64,000 nt of DNA from Korobacter sp963703075 (GCA_963703075.1 OY969786.1:1488001-1552000), one strand, 5' to 3'; numbered from the stretch's first letter, positions 42,080 through 52,448 are shown. Notes: a model not told the origin generated them from the sequence alone. Numbers and translations: made by a program.

Positions 42080-42592
42080 ATGAAATGGTTGGTAGTGCTC
42101 CTGGTCATTCTGTTGCTGCCGATCGCCGTGGTCGTCATTACCGGCATGATGCTCCCGCAGGCGCACACCGCAACCCTCAGCTTGCCGCTGCGCCAGCCGC
42201 CCGAAGCGGTTTACGCGCTCATCGCCGGGCCGCCGACTTGGCGCTCGACGGTGCGCAGCTACGAACCGATCGGTAAGATCGACGGCAAGCCAAGCTGGCG
42301 CGAGGTCGATCAGCACAATCACGCCATTACCTACGAGGAGGAGGAAACCACGCCGCCCACCCGGCGCGTGACGCGCATTGCGGATAAGAACCTGCCCTTC
42401 GGCGGCACCTGGACCTACGAGATTCAGCCTATCGCCAGCGGCTCGGTCCTGCGCATCACGGAGAATGGTGAAGTCTACAATCCCGTCTTCCGTTTCGTCA
42501 GCCGATTCATCCTCGGGCACACCGTAACCATCAACCAATACTTGAAGGATGTTGCGGGCCATTTCAACGAGCCTGCGAACATTCAGAACTGA
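42080..42592 (+). CDS. SRPBCC-family (START-like) membrane-anchored protein
   Basis: 170 residues. A single N-terminal membrane helix (MKWLVVLLVILLLP and onward to about residue 24) is followed by a START/Bet v1-like ligand-binding domain: PPEAVYALIAGP near residue 46, WREVDQ, and the end helix VTINQYLKDVAGHF. Members bind hydrophobic ligands or act in polyketide processing. Starts 3 nt after the SDR stop, so it is on the same transcript. The role here is unknown. Confidence 0.8.
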   Translation: MKWLVVLLVILLLPIAVVVITGMMLPQAHTATLSLPLRQPPEAVYALIAGPPTWRSTVRSYEPIGKIDGKPSWREVDQHNHAITYEEEETTPPTRRVTRIADKNLPFGGTWTYEIQPIASGSVLRITENGEVYNPVFRFVSRFILGHTVTINQYLKDVAGHFNEPANIQN

Positions 42593-42663
42593 TTGTTCTC
42601 GCGCGAACCGCTGTCAGCTGCACTTCCCCAGGTAAGCCATGGCGGCCGATTCCCCGAGGGGAG

Positions 42664-42978
42664 CTAAGCTCCGCCTGATCCCTGGGCCGCCCCAATCCGC
42701 ATCGGCGAGATTTCGAATGTATGTAGTTTTGCCAGGATGGTCGGATCGTTTTCCGCGATCGTCCGCGCTTCCGCTTCGTCCTTCACCTCGAGCACTGCCA
42801 TCCCGAACGATCCCTGGGCAGCCAGCACCGGGCCGTAGATCAACACCCGCTTCTCCAGAAAATGCTGGTGGAAATACTGTACGTGCGCCATCATCAACCC
42901 GCGTTCCATGTCTGTAATATCGTTGGCGAAGGTAGGACGCGGCGGGATCAATTTGTAGAAGAAGTGTTGTTTGCTCAT
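42664..42978 (-). CDS. YCII-family protein
   Basis: 104 residues of the YCII (ferredoxin-like) superfamily, with RPTFANDITDMERGLMMAH near the N-terminus (the conserved His), GPVLAAQGSFGMAVLEV, and AENDPTIL near the end. YCII proteins include muconolactone isomerase-like enzymes, but function in most is unknown. Its ATG shares one base with the rhomboid stop (TGATG at 42976-42980), so translation is coupled. The much longer frame to 43644 is a shadow of rhomboid. Confidence 0.85.
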   Translation of the reverse strand: MSKQHFFYKLIPPRPTFANDITDMERGLMMAHVQYFHQHFLEKRVLIYGPVLAAQGSFGMAVLEVKDEAEARTIAENDPTILAKLHTFEISPMRIGAAQGSGGA

Positions 42979-43739
42979 CAGTTCCATCCGCTGTAGCGAT
43001 AAAGTCGAGGCCTTTGCGGCAGCAGCTTGATCATAATCAGCCCGGTCACGAAGCCGCCGACGTGGGCCCAGAAGGCAACTCCGCCACGCGATGCCGCCGC
43101 ACCGTGGGTCTGGATCGCGGTGGCCGCTCCTCCCAGGAATTGCGCCAGGAACCAGTAGCCGAGCACTATCCACGCCGGCAGCCAGACGAAGAACACGAAG
43201 AAGAAGGGAACCAGCGTCAGTACCCGCGCTCTCGGATACAGGACGAAGTAAGCGCCCATGATCCCGGCGATCGCCCCGCTGGCGCCAATCGTGGGCAGCA
43301 TCGATGTCCAGTTGAAAATCACGTGCAGAAAACCGCCGGCAATCCCCACGCCGAGGTAAAAAAGCAGATACTTGAAGTGACCGAGGTAGTCTTCCACGTT
43401 GTCGCCGAAGATCCAGAGCACCCACATGTTCGACAGGATGTGCCACCAGCCGCTGTGGAGAAACATCGAGGTCAGTAACGGCAGAAAGGCAGCGACCGGG
43501 GTCACGTAACGGGTCCCCAGGAAGCCGACCATGCGCAGCGGCACCTGCCCGCCGGCAAGCACGATGGGGATTTTGACGGGGATCAGCCCGAAGACCATCA
43601 TGAGTTGGTCGTACGCAACCGTACCCTGGGTCGAGGCCACCCACTTCTGCAACAGGAAGATCAAAATGTTTAAGCCCAGCAGGAAGAAGGTCACGTACGG
43701 GGTGCTAAATCGCGGGCTATCGTCCTTGAGGGGAATCAT
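42978..43739 (-). CDS. Rhomboid-family intramembrane serine protease
   Basis: 253 residues with six or more membrane helices. The catalytic Ser154 lies in GASG and His226 in FWAHVGGF, the Ser-His dyad of rhomboids, and HILSN (His100, Asn104) supplies the oxyanion-side HxxxN. Cleaves substrate transmembrane segments in the membrane plane. The stop overlaps the YCII start by one base. Start at 43739 (ATG). Confidence 0.94.
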   Translation of the reverse strand: MIPLKDDSPRFSTPYVTFFLLGLNILIFLLQKWVASTQGTVAYDQLMMVFGLIPVKIPIVLAGGQVPLRMVGFLGTRYVTPVAAFLPLLTSMFLHSGWWHILSNMWVLWIFGDNVEDYLGHFKYLLFYLGVGIAGGFLHVIFNWTSMLPTIGASGAIAGIMGAYFVLYPRARVLTLVPFFFVFFVWLPAWIVLGYWFLAQFLGGAATAIQTHGAAASRGGVAFWAHVGGFVTGLIMIKLLPQRPRLYRYSGWN

Positions 43740-43881
43740 CGCTCAATGCAGGTTGGAAGCTCGGAAGGTTCCAGAGAGCCGGGCTAAACCCCACGTTTGC
43801 GCTCTCGAAGAGGCGAAGCCATGCGCGCCCGACGGGTCCACATTTGACCCCACAACCTCTCACGGTACACGATAGCAGAGA

Positions 43882-44809
43882 ATGTCACTCGACGCCGTCA
43901 TCGTCATCGTCAAGCCTACCGGTTCGGACCTCGCACGACGTCGTCTCTCGCCTTCGCCGCATTTTAGGGGAACGTTCTGCCGGACACCTCGGCACGCTTG
44001 ACCCTATGGCGACGGGTGTGCTGCCCGTTGTGCTCGGCCGTTACACCCGCCTCTCGCAGTTTTACAACGGCTCGGACAAGTCGTATGAAGGTGAATTCCG
44101 CTTCGGATTCGCCACCGACACCTACGACGCCGAAGGCGAGCCAATCTCTCCCTTACAGCATGTTCAAGTAAAACTTGAAGAAATTCAGGAGCTCAGTAGA
44201 GTTCTGGTAGGCCCGCAGTTGCAGATGCCGCCGCCGTTTTCTGCCAAGAAAATCAAGGGCGTTCCTGCCTATAAGCTGGCTCGGAAGAAAATTGAAGTAG
44301 AACTTAAGCCAAGCCCCATCGAGATTTACAAACTAGAGATCTTACCCGGCGAGTCTGAGGAGCGCTGCCGCTTCCGCGCACACGTTTCCTCGGGCACCTA
44401 CATCCGTTCCATCGCCCACGATCTCGGCCAGCGCCTGGGCTGTGGGGCGCACCTGGCGAGTTTGCGGCGCACGGCGGTCGCCGAGTTCACCAGCGAACAA
44501 GCTCACACCCTGGAAACCGTTGAGCGCATGGTCCTGGCAGGGAACGTGGAAGAGTTGTTCATTCATCCGCGCCGCATTCTTCCTCAGCTTCCATCGGTCT
44601 CGGCCAATGCAGATACGGTCGCCTATATCCGCAACGGACGTTCCGTGAACCTGCCGGAGTTTTCGAAGGCGAAGCTGGTGAAAGTCTTCGCCGGACAATC
44701 GGAGATCGTGTGCGTGGCCCAGCGCGTGGCTGGCACGCTCTTCCATCCGAAGCTGGTGCTTGCAGTTCCCGCGGCGCGCGAGACGAAAGAGATTGCTCAG
44801 CCGGGATAA
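43882..44809 (+). CDS. truB: tRNA pseudouridine(55) synthase, frameshifted
   Basis: Modifies U55 in the T-loop of most tRNAs. The normal N-terminus MSLDAVIVIVKPTG (the usual DKP appears here as VKP) starts at 43882. One extra G at 43924-43927 then shifts the frame, and TSHDVVSRLRRILGERSAG continues in the next frame. The catalytic Asp motif GHLGTLDPMATGVLPV follows, then SYEGEFRFG, the KIKGVPAYKLAR segment and a C-terminal PUA-like region. About 308 residues once joined, which is normal for the family. The longer ORF start at 43844 is only a by-product of the frame break. Confidence 0.88.
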
Positions 44810-44849
44810 GCGCTGCCACCGATAGCTGCGCGACTGCTTGAAGAATAGG

Positions 44850-44884
44850 GAAAATCGCGGCCAGAGAATCAACCGCGGCCGCGA
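44850..44884 (-). terminator. Terminator-like hairpin between truB and the convergent hypothetical gene
   Basis: Stem TCGCGGCC / GGCCGCGA (44855-44862 and 44877-44884) with a 14-nt loop. The minus-strand tail begins with TTTT. Confidence 0.6.
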
Positions 44885-44898
44885 CTCACCGACTCGAC

Positions 44899-45611
44899 TC
44901 AGTCCGTCAACATCCCCACACGGCCATCCGCGAACACCATCACGATCTTGTGGAAGCCGGTCTCCATGCGCAGTTGCGCATAGATGGAACGATACGTCGG
45001 CAGCAATGAAATGCCTCTTGCGCTTACCACAACGAGCCACTCATCGCCCGCGAGCTTTCGCGACGGACTGTCGCCAATCAGCCTAACCAGTTCCTGTGTC
45101 ATGTCCAAAAGTAGAAGCGGGTCCGAATCAGGATTGTGCACGAACCCAATGAGTTTTGGCGCTCGCCTGGATCCGCCTCGCAACAAACGAATCTGCACCC
45201 GGTTCCCATGGATCGTGTCTTTCTCATCTCGACCCGAAGGTCTCCGCTGGAGAAGAGCTCGTATTTGTCTTCCAGCGAGGCCGTGGTTTTCGCCGGCAAA
45301 AGGATGGGAGCGGTGAGGGTCAGCAACACCGTCACACCGGCCGGCACGGTTTCGCCATGGCTGGCGCGCAGACGCTCCACGAGGCCCGTCGCGACCCTGT
45401 CGAACCGTAAATGTGGCTTGGCCGCATTTCTTTGGGCACCGCGCTTCGGCAGGCTCTTGATGTCCACCGCAATGCGTTTACCAGCCACCCTGAGATACGC
45501 GCTAGCGAAGCCACTCCCGCTTTCCCAGGTTGCCGAGAAGTGCTTGGCGACAGCCTCAATGGCATTTCGCTCCGGCTTCTTCAGACCCTTCATAGAGCTC
45601 AATTGCGCCAC
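44899..45611 (-). CDS. Hypothetical protein, frameshifted
   Basis: I do not recognise the family. One frame runs from 45611 (MAQLSS, or MKGLKKP at 45593) and ends as nonsense after about residue 120. The other opens near 45215 and continues TIHGNRVQIRLLRGG to the stop at 44899, ending with LRMETGFHKIVMVFADGRVGML. A single missing base near 45215-45230 would join them into one protein of about 236 residues. The joined protein is soluble, rich in Arg/Lys and carries no obvious catalytic motif. Confidence 0.5.
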
Positions 45612-45802
45612 AACCAGCCGTTACGGTCAACGGATTGCCAATGTCCGATAACAGATATTATGTAAATAAGCATTAGGGTCGCGGGCTGTGAGCTTGCTGA
45701 CAACTGTGGCGCCGAGTTCCAGCCCTCCAGGAGTCGCAGCGAGCGGCTCAAAGACCTTGCGCCCGCTGCGAGGCCCGACACTTCCCCCATCCGCCGGCGC
45801 GG
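45612..45802. other. Gap with no supported gene
   Basis: Several short ORFs overlap here on both strands, none with a ribosome binding site or protein-like sequence. A + strand ATATTATG-like A/T patch at 45655-45662 is the only feature. Confidence 0.35.
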
Positions 45803-45964
45803 TTAGCGTTCGACGCCGCAGCCGCACGGCATCCGTTTAGTCGGCTTCGGTATGCGCGCCTCGATGGTGGTGCGAAGCGAAGACTGCGCATCTTTGGAGA
45901 CTTCGAGGACCACCGCCTGTTCGCGGATCGGGACCGCCGCATCGCGCGCCAGCCAGAGTTGCAT
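45803..45964 (-). CDS. 53-residue ORF resembling the start of a GntR-type regulator
   Basis: The sequence starts MQLWLARDAAVPIREQ. This is reminiscent of the opening of GntR-family regulators (MQLWLxR...PIREQ), but then diverges, and the Cys-rich end MPCGCGVER is not GntR-like. It may be a remnant or an independent small protein. A CATAAT box ends 7 nt before the ATG, suggesting a leaderless start. Confidence 0.35.
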   Translation of the reverse strand: MQLWLARDAAVPIREQAVVLEVSKDAQSSLRTTIEARIPKPTKRMPCGCGVER

Positions 45965-45971
45965 GGGAAGG

Positions 45972-45977
45972 ATTATG
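45972..45977 (-). promoter_or_regulatory. -10-like CATAAT box of a possible leaderless start
   Basis: Minus strand, 7 nt before the ATG at 45964. No Shine-Dalgarno sequence. Confidence 0.35.
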
Positions 45978-46008
45978 GCAAGGGGAATGCTGACTGGCTA
46001 TGAAGGAA

Positions 46009-46320
46009 TCACGCTGTTGCCGCAAGCAAGTCTTTGAGTTCCACGCGGAATGCTTCCAACTCGGCGATCCGTTCCGGCGTCGCTTCCACGATCGCCGATT
46101 TCGCTTGGAAAACTTTGCGGCCGCCGACTTCGGTCAAGACCCCAAGTACTTCGCCCATCCGCCAGCCCGGCGTGCCCATGATCTGGAGACCATCGATGCC
46201 CGGCACCAGCAAGGCGACGCAGTTCCCTTTTGTGACTCCAATTAACTTTGGGTAACGCTCGAAGGTTTGTAGCTCAAAGCCAGCTAGATAGATACGTTGC
46301 AGTTGGGCGGATGAATCCAT
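46009..46320 (-). CDS. Hypothetical 103-residue protein downstream of carB
   Basis: Starts 7 nt after the carB stop and is probably on the same transcript. The sequence MDSSAQLQRIYLAGFELQTFERYPK, then GNCVALLVPGIDGLQIMGTPGWRMGEVLGVL, has a beta-rich core and a C-terminal helix (ERIAELEAFRVELKDLL). No family recognised. Possible roles in pyrimidine metabolism are only suggested by position. Confidence 0.6.
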   Translation of the reverse strand: MDSSAQLQRIYLAGFELQTFERYPKLIGVTKGNCVALLVPGIDGLQIMGTPGWRMGEVLGVLTEVGGRKVFQAKSAIVEATPERIAELEAFRVELKDLLAATA

Positions 46321-46327
46321 GCGTGGG

Positions 46328-49300
46328 TCAGTCGGCGGCCGAGGAGCCTTGCTTGCGCTCGCGGTGGAGCTCTTGCAAAGCGTAGACCGTCGTCTTGCCC
46401 TTCTGCAGGGCTGCAATGCCCTCTACAACAGCCCGTGCGGCGGATAGCGTGGTGATGGTCGGAATGCGCGCCGTGATGGCTGCACGCCGGATGGCTTTCT
46501 CGTCGAACCACGGCTCGGCGCCCTGCGGCGTATTGATGATGAGCTGAATGCGTTCGCCTTTGATCAAGTCCACAACATTTGGCCGGCCTTCTTTCACCTT
46601 GAAGACCCGTTCAACTCTCAGGCCCGCCTCTTCGATCACGTCCGCCGTCCCATGAGTGGCAACCAGTTTGAAGCCGAGATCGACCAAGCGCTTTGCCAGC
46701 GATGCTGCATGTTGCTTGTCACGGCGGTTCACGCTGATGAAGACCGTCCCGCTGATCGGCAGCTTCTGTCCTGCAGCCATTTGCGCCTTGGCGAAGGCTT
46801 CGCCGAAGTTATCGGCGACTCCCATCACTTCGCCGGTCGACTTCATCTCCGGCCCCAGCACGGTATCGACGCCGGGAAATTTGCCCCAGGGAAAAACAGG
46901 AGACTTCACGTAGTAGCAGTCCCCGGTCGCGAGATCGGTGGCGCGGTTCGACGTTTTCCGGAAGAAATTCGCGGAGTTTGCGTCCGGTCATCAGGCGCGC
47001 CGCAATCTTCGCCAGCGGAACGCCCGTCGCTTTCGAGACGAATGGCACAGTGCGGGAGGCACGCGGGTTCACTTCGATGACGTAAACCTTGTCGCGCTGA
47101 ATCGCGTACTGCACGTTCATCAAGCCGATGACTCGCAACGCGCGCGCGAGTTTGAAAGTGTATTCGCGAATGGTCGCCAGCACCTTCGGCGAAAGATCTA
47201 CCGATGGCAGCACACACGACGAATCGCCCGAATGGATGCCGGCTTCTTCGATGTGCTGCATGATGCCGCCAATTACTACGTCCTCGCCGTCGGAAAGGCA
47301 ATCGACGTCAACTTCGGTTGCGTCCTCCAGGAAATGGTCGATCAACACCGGCCGGTCCTGCGAGTACTCGACGGCCTGCCGCATGTAGCGTTCGACTTCC
47401 TCTTGCTCGTAGGCGATGACCATGGCGCGCCCACCGAGCACATACGACGGCCGCACCAGCACCGGGTATCCGATGCGATTCGCATTAGCAACCGCTTCTT
47501 CGAGACTGGTAGCGGTCGCTCCCGGGGGCTGCGGAATTTGCAGTTCTTCCATCAGCTTGTTGAAGCGCTTGCGATCTTCGGCAAGATCGATCGACTCTGG
47601 CGAGGTGCCGATCACTGACACGCCCGCGGCCTTCAGCGGCAGCGCCAGGTTCAAAGGTGTTTGCCCGCCATAGTGCACAATGACCCCGATGGGCGCACCC
47701 GATGAGGCTTCATGCTCGTAGATCTCCATCACGTCTTCGAAGGTCAGTGGCTCGAAGTAGAGGCGGTCGCTGGTGTCGTAGTCGGTAGAGACGGTTTCGG
47801 GGTTGCAGTTCACCATGATCGTCTCGAAACCGTCGTCGCGTAGCGCAAACGCCGCGTGGCAGCAGCAGTAATCGAACTCAATTCCCTGCCCGATGCGATT
47901 TGGCCCGCTGCCCAGGATGATGATCTTCTTGCGGTCCGTAGGCGCCGCTTCGTCTTCCTCTTCGTAGGTTGAGTAGAGATAGGGCGTGAAGCTCTCAAAC
48001 TCGGCGGCACAGGTGTCGACCCGTTTGTAGACCGGACGTACGCCGCTGGCCTGTCGCTTCTCGTAGATGATCCCGGCCGCTCCGCGACCGTTCTTCACAT
48101 TCCAAAGGTTCGCCAGCCGTTCATCGGAGAAACCCATGCGCTTCAGTTCGCGCATTTCGTCGGGCGTGACGTCGTCGGCGTTGCGGCCTTCGGTGTCGGC
48201 GTGCGCTTTCGCAATGTCCTGGAGCTGATGCAGGAACCACGGATCGATCTGGGTGAGATCGTGCACCTTCTCGATCGACCAGCCATGCAGCAACGCATGG
48301 CGCACGTACTGCAGACGCTCGGGGTGCGCGGTGACCAGGCGCTTGGTAATGATCCGCTCTTCAACACGTTCCGAACCGATGCTCTTCCCTGTCTCCAGTG
48401 AGCGGATGCCTTTCATCAAGGCTTCCTTGAAGGTGCGACCGATGGCCATCGCCTCGCCCACCGACTTCATTTGCGGGCCCAGGGACGCATCCGCTCCAGG
48501 AAACTTCTCGAACTGCCACTTCGGAATCTTTACGACGACATAATCCAGCGTCGGCTCGAAGCATGCCGGCGTCTTGCGCGTAATGTCGTTGGTGATCTCG
48601 TCGAGCGTGTAGCCGACCGCCAGCCGCGCCGCGATCTTCGCAATGGGAAATCCGGTCGCTTTGGAGGCCAGCGCCGACGACCGCGACACGCGCGGGTTCA
48701 TTTCGATCACGATCATCCGCCCGGTATGCGGATCGATGGCGAACTGGATGTTCGATCCGCCCGTCTCGACACCGATCTCGCGAATTACTTTGATCGCCGC
48801 GTCGCGCATGATCTGGTACTCGCGATCGCTCAGCGTTTGAGCCGGCGCCACGGTGATCGAGTCGCCGGTATGTACGCCCATGGGATCGAAGTTTTCGATC
48901 GAGCAGACGACAATCACGTTGTCGTTCACGTCGCGCATCAACTCGAGTTCGTACTCTTTCCACCCCAGTACCGATTCTTCTAGCAACACTTCGTGAACCG
49001 GGGAAAGATCGATTCCCTTGGCCAGTAGCTCCATCAACTCTTCACGGTTGTAGGCAATGCCTCCGCCGCTGCCGCCCAAGGTAAAGGATGGTCGCAGCAC
49101 CAGCGGAAACCCGATCTTGGCGCTGAACTCGAGGCCATCTTTCAAATTGTTGACCAGCGCCGACCGCGGAACGTCGAGACCAATCTTGGTCATTGCATCT
49201 TTGAACAGCAGCCGGTCTTCGGCCTTCTTGATGGCATGCAACTGGGCGCCGATCAGGATGACGCCGTACTTCTCGAGCACTCCGCCATCCGCCAGATCGA

Positions 49301-49628
49301 CTGCCAGGTTCAAAGCCGTCTGTCCGCCGACCGTCGGGAGCACGGCGAACTTCCCTGCCCCCTTCTGTCCCTTCATCATCGCGGCTTCAATGCGGATGAT
49401 CTCTTCGAGATATTGCAGGGTGAGCGGCTCGATGTAGGTGCGGTCGGCCATCTCCGGGTCGGTCATGATGGTCGCCGGGTTCGAGTTCGCCAGCACCACC
49501 TCGTAGCCTTCGGCCTTCAGCGCCTTACACGCCTGTGCCCCGGAATAATCGAATTCTGCGGACTGCCCGATGACGATGGGGCCCGAACCAATGATGAGAA
49601 TCTTCGAGATGTCGTTCCGACGCGGCAC
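46328..49628 (-). CDS. carB: Carbamoyl phosphate synthase large subunit, frameshifted
   Basis: Makes carbamoyl phosphate from glutamine-derived ammonia, bicarbonate and two ATP, for pyrimidines and arginine. Total about 1,100 residues, as expected. Two ATP-grasp halves are visible, each with the SGPIVIGQSAEFDYSG / SGPNRIGQGIEFDYCC opening and FPLVLRPSF / YPVLVRPSY. The frame breaks near 46938-46950, in the second half: one extra base (probably a C in GAACCGCG) separates AKIAARLMTGRKLREF from SPVFPWGKFPGVDTVLGPEM, which is otherwise a perfect continuation. The C-terminal MGS-like domain ends the second frame. An essential gene with one indel suggests sequence error. Confidence 0.9.
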
Positions 49629-49680
49629 CGTTAGTTGACCTTTCCTTGCCTGGCGAGCGCGCAGCCCGCAATCAAACTCT

Positions 49681-50802
49681 TCACTTCCCTTTCCACTCGT
49701 CCATCATCTTCACGAAATCGCCGAAGAGGTAATGCGAATCGTGCGGCCCGGGCGAAGCTTCCGGGTGATACTGCACGCTGAACAGCGGCAGAGAACGATG
49801 GCGCAATCCCTCCAGCGTATTGTCGTTCAGATCGATATGCGTCAATTCAACTTCGCTCTGCTTCAGCGAATCGGGATCGACCGCGAAGTTATGGTTGTGC
49901 GCGGTAATTTCGACTTTGCCCGTCCCCAGCTGCTTTACCGGATGATTGCCGCCGTGGTGGCCGAATTTCAGCTTGTAGGTCTTGCCGCCCAGCGCCAGCC
50001 CGATCAGCTGATGTCCCAGGCAGATGCCAAACACCGGCACGCGCCCCATCAGGTTCTGAATGTTTTTCTGCGCGTACGTCACCGGCTCCGGATCGCCCGG
50101 GCCATTGGAGAGGAAGACGCCGTCCGGCTTCATCGCCAGTACGTCTTCCGCGCTGGTGGTTGCCGGCACCACGGTCACATTGCAGCACTCGCCCACCAGC
50201 ATCCGCAGGATGTTGTGCTTGATTCCGTAGTCGTAGGCCACGACATTATGCTTCGGCGCTTGGCGATCCACCGCCCTGCCGATTTCAATCGGGCCCTTGT
50301 CCCAGCGGTAAAGCTTCTTCGTCGTCACCACGCTCGCGAGGTCGGTGCCATCCATCTTCGGAATTGAGCGCGCCTTGGCGACCAGCTTCTCCACGTCGGT
50401 CTCCGATGTGGAGATCACGCCGCGCATAACACCGTGGTCGCGCAGGTGGCGTACCAACGCGCGGGTATCGATTTCCGCCAGCACCGGGATGTTGTTCCGC
50501 TTCAGGTAGTCGTCGGCGTCGTCGGACGAGCGCCAGTTCGAGGTCACCTTCGAAAACTCGCGCACGATCAGCCCTTCGATGTACGGCTTCGCGGCCTCTT
50601 CATCTTCAGGGTTGGTTCCGTAATTGCCGATCTGCGGGTTGGTAAGAACGACGATCTGCCCGGCGTAGGAAGGATCGGTAAAAATCTCCTGATAGCCGGT
50701 GATGGAAGTATTGAAAACTACTTCCCCGATGCACTCGCTGGCTGCTCCGTAACCTTTGCCTCTGAAGATGCGGCCATCTTCCAGCGCAAGGATTGCTTGC
50801 AC
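49681..50802 (-). CDS. carA: Carbamoyl phosphate synthase small subunit (glutamine amidotransferase)
   Basis: 373 residues. The N-terminal part (LALEDGRIFRGKGYGA) is followed by the class I amidotransferase domain: Cys in GICLGHQLIG near residue 257, His/Glu in QYHPEASPGPHD near 345, and VFLSNGPGDPEP near 232. The GTG start has GGAG about 8 nt upstream and a TAAAAT box further up. It is followed 52 nt later by carB on the same strand. Confidence 0.96.
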   Translation of the reverse strand: MQAILALEDGRIFRGKGYGAASECIGEVVFNTSITGYQEIFTDPSYAGQIVVLTNPQIGNYGTNPEDEEAAKPYIEGLIVREFSKVTSNWRSSDDADDYLKRNNIPVLAEIDTRALVRHLRDHGVMRGVISTSETDVEKLVAKARSIPKMDGTDLASVVTTKKLYRWDKGPIEIGRAVDRQAPKHNVVAYDYGIKHNILRMLVGECCNVTVVPATTSAEDVLAMKPDGVFLSNGPGDPEPVTYAQKNIQNLMGRVPVFGICLGHQLIGLALGGKTYKLKFGHHGGNHPVKQLGTGKVEITAHNHNFAVDPDSLKQSEVELTHIDLNDNTLEGLRHRSLPLFSVQYHPEASPGPHDSHYLFGDFVKMMDEWKGK

Positions 50803-50910
50803 ATATTTCTCCGGGGGTGGATTTTAAAGATTTTAGCAGGTGCGAAGAAAAACGCGAAGCGTTCGCGGGAGAAACTCTGGCCGAATCCTTCGCAGCCCCA
50901 TCCCAATGCT

Positions 50911-51153
50911 CTAAGAGAGGTGCAGAGTGGTCGGCGGCTTCGCCGAACGGCGGCTGATCAGGACGTAGGCAATGCCGAGTACCGCGCTCGCCGGCAGGAC
51001 GACCGTCGCCCAGAAAGCGACTTCCGGTACGGTGAGGGCAACTCCGGTAAGTAGCGCGATGGCACCGAGAATGCCGAGTCTGCCACCTACAGGAATCGCG
51101 GAACTTTGCGGTCCGAAGCTGCGCGGTGCGTCATGGTCCCCCAAGCGTCGCAT
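50911..51153 (-). CDS. Small membrane protein (80 aa, two hydrophobic spans)
   Basis: Unknown family. A polar N-terminus is followed by two hydrophobic stretches (about residues 27-45 and 48-66, as LGILGAIALLTGVALT and AFWATVVLPASAVLGIAYVL), then a basic tail (RRSAKPP). This fits a two-pass membrane protein. A TACAAT box ends 6 nt before the ATG at 51153, with no Shine-Dalgarno, so translation is probably leaderless. Confidence 0.55.
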   Translation of the reverse strand: MRRLGDHDAPRSFGPQSSAIPVGGRLGILGAIALLTGVALTVPEVAFWATVVLPASAVLGIAYVLISRRSAKPPTTLHLS

Positions 51154-51159
51154 GCAAGC

Positions 51160-51165
51160 ATTGTA
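51160..51165 (-). promoter_or_regulatory. -10 box TACAAT of a leaderless start
   Basis: Minus strand, 6 nt before the ATG at 51153. The -35 is weak. Confidence 0.5.
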
Positions 51166-51323
51166 GGCCTGTCCAAGGACTTTCGACTTGCAAATATAGA
51201 AGGCGCCAAACCGGGCGTTTACGTCCGGCGCGATAGCCCGCCGGAAGGCTCCTAAACTAAATTCATCCCTGCGCCGGTTGACGGAATCAACAAGAGCACT
51301 TATCGATCCTTCGAGGTGCTCGC

Positions 51324-52448
51324 ATGCAACTCAAGCCCTTCTTACTCGATGCCTGGCTCGACCAATACGAACACAACATAGATTTCAACCTCGCTGCGAG
51401 CACCGGCCCCGCCTGGACGGTCAATGAAATCCTGGCCCTCGCCGACGACGAAACCCGTGAGCGCTTCCTGAACCATAAGCTGGTCTACAGCCGTCCCGCT
51501 GGCGCCGACACTCTGCGCGAGGCCATCGCTGAAATGCAGAACGTTCCGGTCGAGACGGTGCAAATTGTCACCGGCGCTTCCGAAGCCCTGGTTGCCCTGA
51601 TATGGCTGGCCGCCGAGCCGGGAGCGAACGTCATCATTCCTCTGCCCGGATTCACGACGTTCTCGGCAATTCCGGAATCCCTTGGGCTGGAAACCCGCTT
51701 CTATCGTGTACGCCGCGAGAACGGCTTCCGCATCGATCCCGACGAGATCAAGCGCCTTGCCGACGAGAAGACCAAACTCATCCTGGTCAACACCCCTCAC
51801 AATCCCACCGGCGCAACCGTCAGTGACGACGAAATGGAGGCACTGCACGAGTTCGCCGCCGAGCGCGGAATCCAACTCGTAAGCGATGAGGTTTACCATC
51901 CCATTTATCACGGAAGCCAGAGGTCGTCGGCAGCACGGCTGCCCCACGCCACCGTAATCTCTGACATGTCGAAGGCATTTTCGATCGCCGGCGTACGTAC
52001 TGGCTGGATGATCGAGCACAACGCTCAGCGTCGCCAGCAATACTGGACCGCCCGCGCCTATTTCTCCATCTGCAATACCACTACCGGCGAAATTCTTTCG
52101 GAAATCGCGGTTCGCAGACGCGGCGCCGTGCTCGGCAAGACCCAGCAATCGGCTACCCGGAACCTCAAGCTCCTCGAAAGGTTCATGGCTGATCATCGCG
52201 ACGTACTCGGCTGGATCCCGCCACAAGGCGGCATGACCGCATTTCCCTGGTTGGTGAACGGCGAGAACGCCCGCGCATTCTGCCAGGCAGCCACCGAACA
52301 TGGAATCCTTCTGGCTCCCGGCGATTGCTTCGATGTGCCCTCGCATTTCCGCCTGGGCTTCGCTGCCGCCGGAGACAATTTCTCTGCCGCACTCGACCGC
52401 TTCGGAACATTCGTCAAGAGCTGGTCGGCGAGGATGATCACGGCATGA
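51324..52448 (+). CDS. Class I/II pyridoxal-phosphate aminotransferase
   Basis: 374 residues of fold type I. PLP contacts are recognisable: TGASEALV near residue 74, NTPHNPTG near 153, SDEVYHPIYHG near 189 and the Schiff-base Lys in SDMSKAFSIAGVRTGW near 214, with the phosphate-binding Arg. RLGFAA with the substrate Arg near 340. Start ATG with GAGGTG before it. It resembles aspartate or aromatic aminotransferases, but the amino donor cannot be told. Stands alone. Confidence 0.93.
   Translation: MQLKPFLLDAWLDQYEHNIDFNLAASTGPAWTVNEILALADDETRERFLNHKLVYSRPAGADTLREAIAEMQNVPVETVQIVTGASEALVALIWLAAEPGANVIIPLPGFTTFSAIPESLGLETRFYRVRRENGFRIDPDEIKRLADEKTKLILVNTPHNPTGATVSDDEMEALHEFAAERGIQLVSDEVYHPIYHGSQRSSAARLPHATVISDMSKAFSIAGVRTGWMIEHNAQRRQQYWTARAYFSICNTTTGEILSEIAVRRRGAVLGKTQQSATRNLKLLERFMADHRDVLGWIPPQGGMTAFPWLVNGENARAFCQAATEHGILLAPGDCFDVPSHFRLGFAAAGDNFSAALDRFGTFVKSWSARMITA

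Noticed and set aside
2950..46952. Programmed +1 recoding at an N-ACC site
   Set aside because: Three or four +1 sites can be forced to that pattern, but placement of the extra base is ambiguous. The two -1 sites and the metH break do not fit, and sequence error is simpler.
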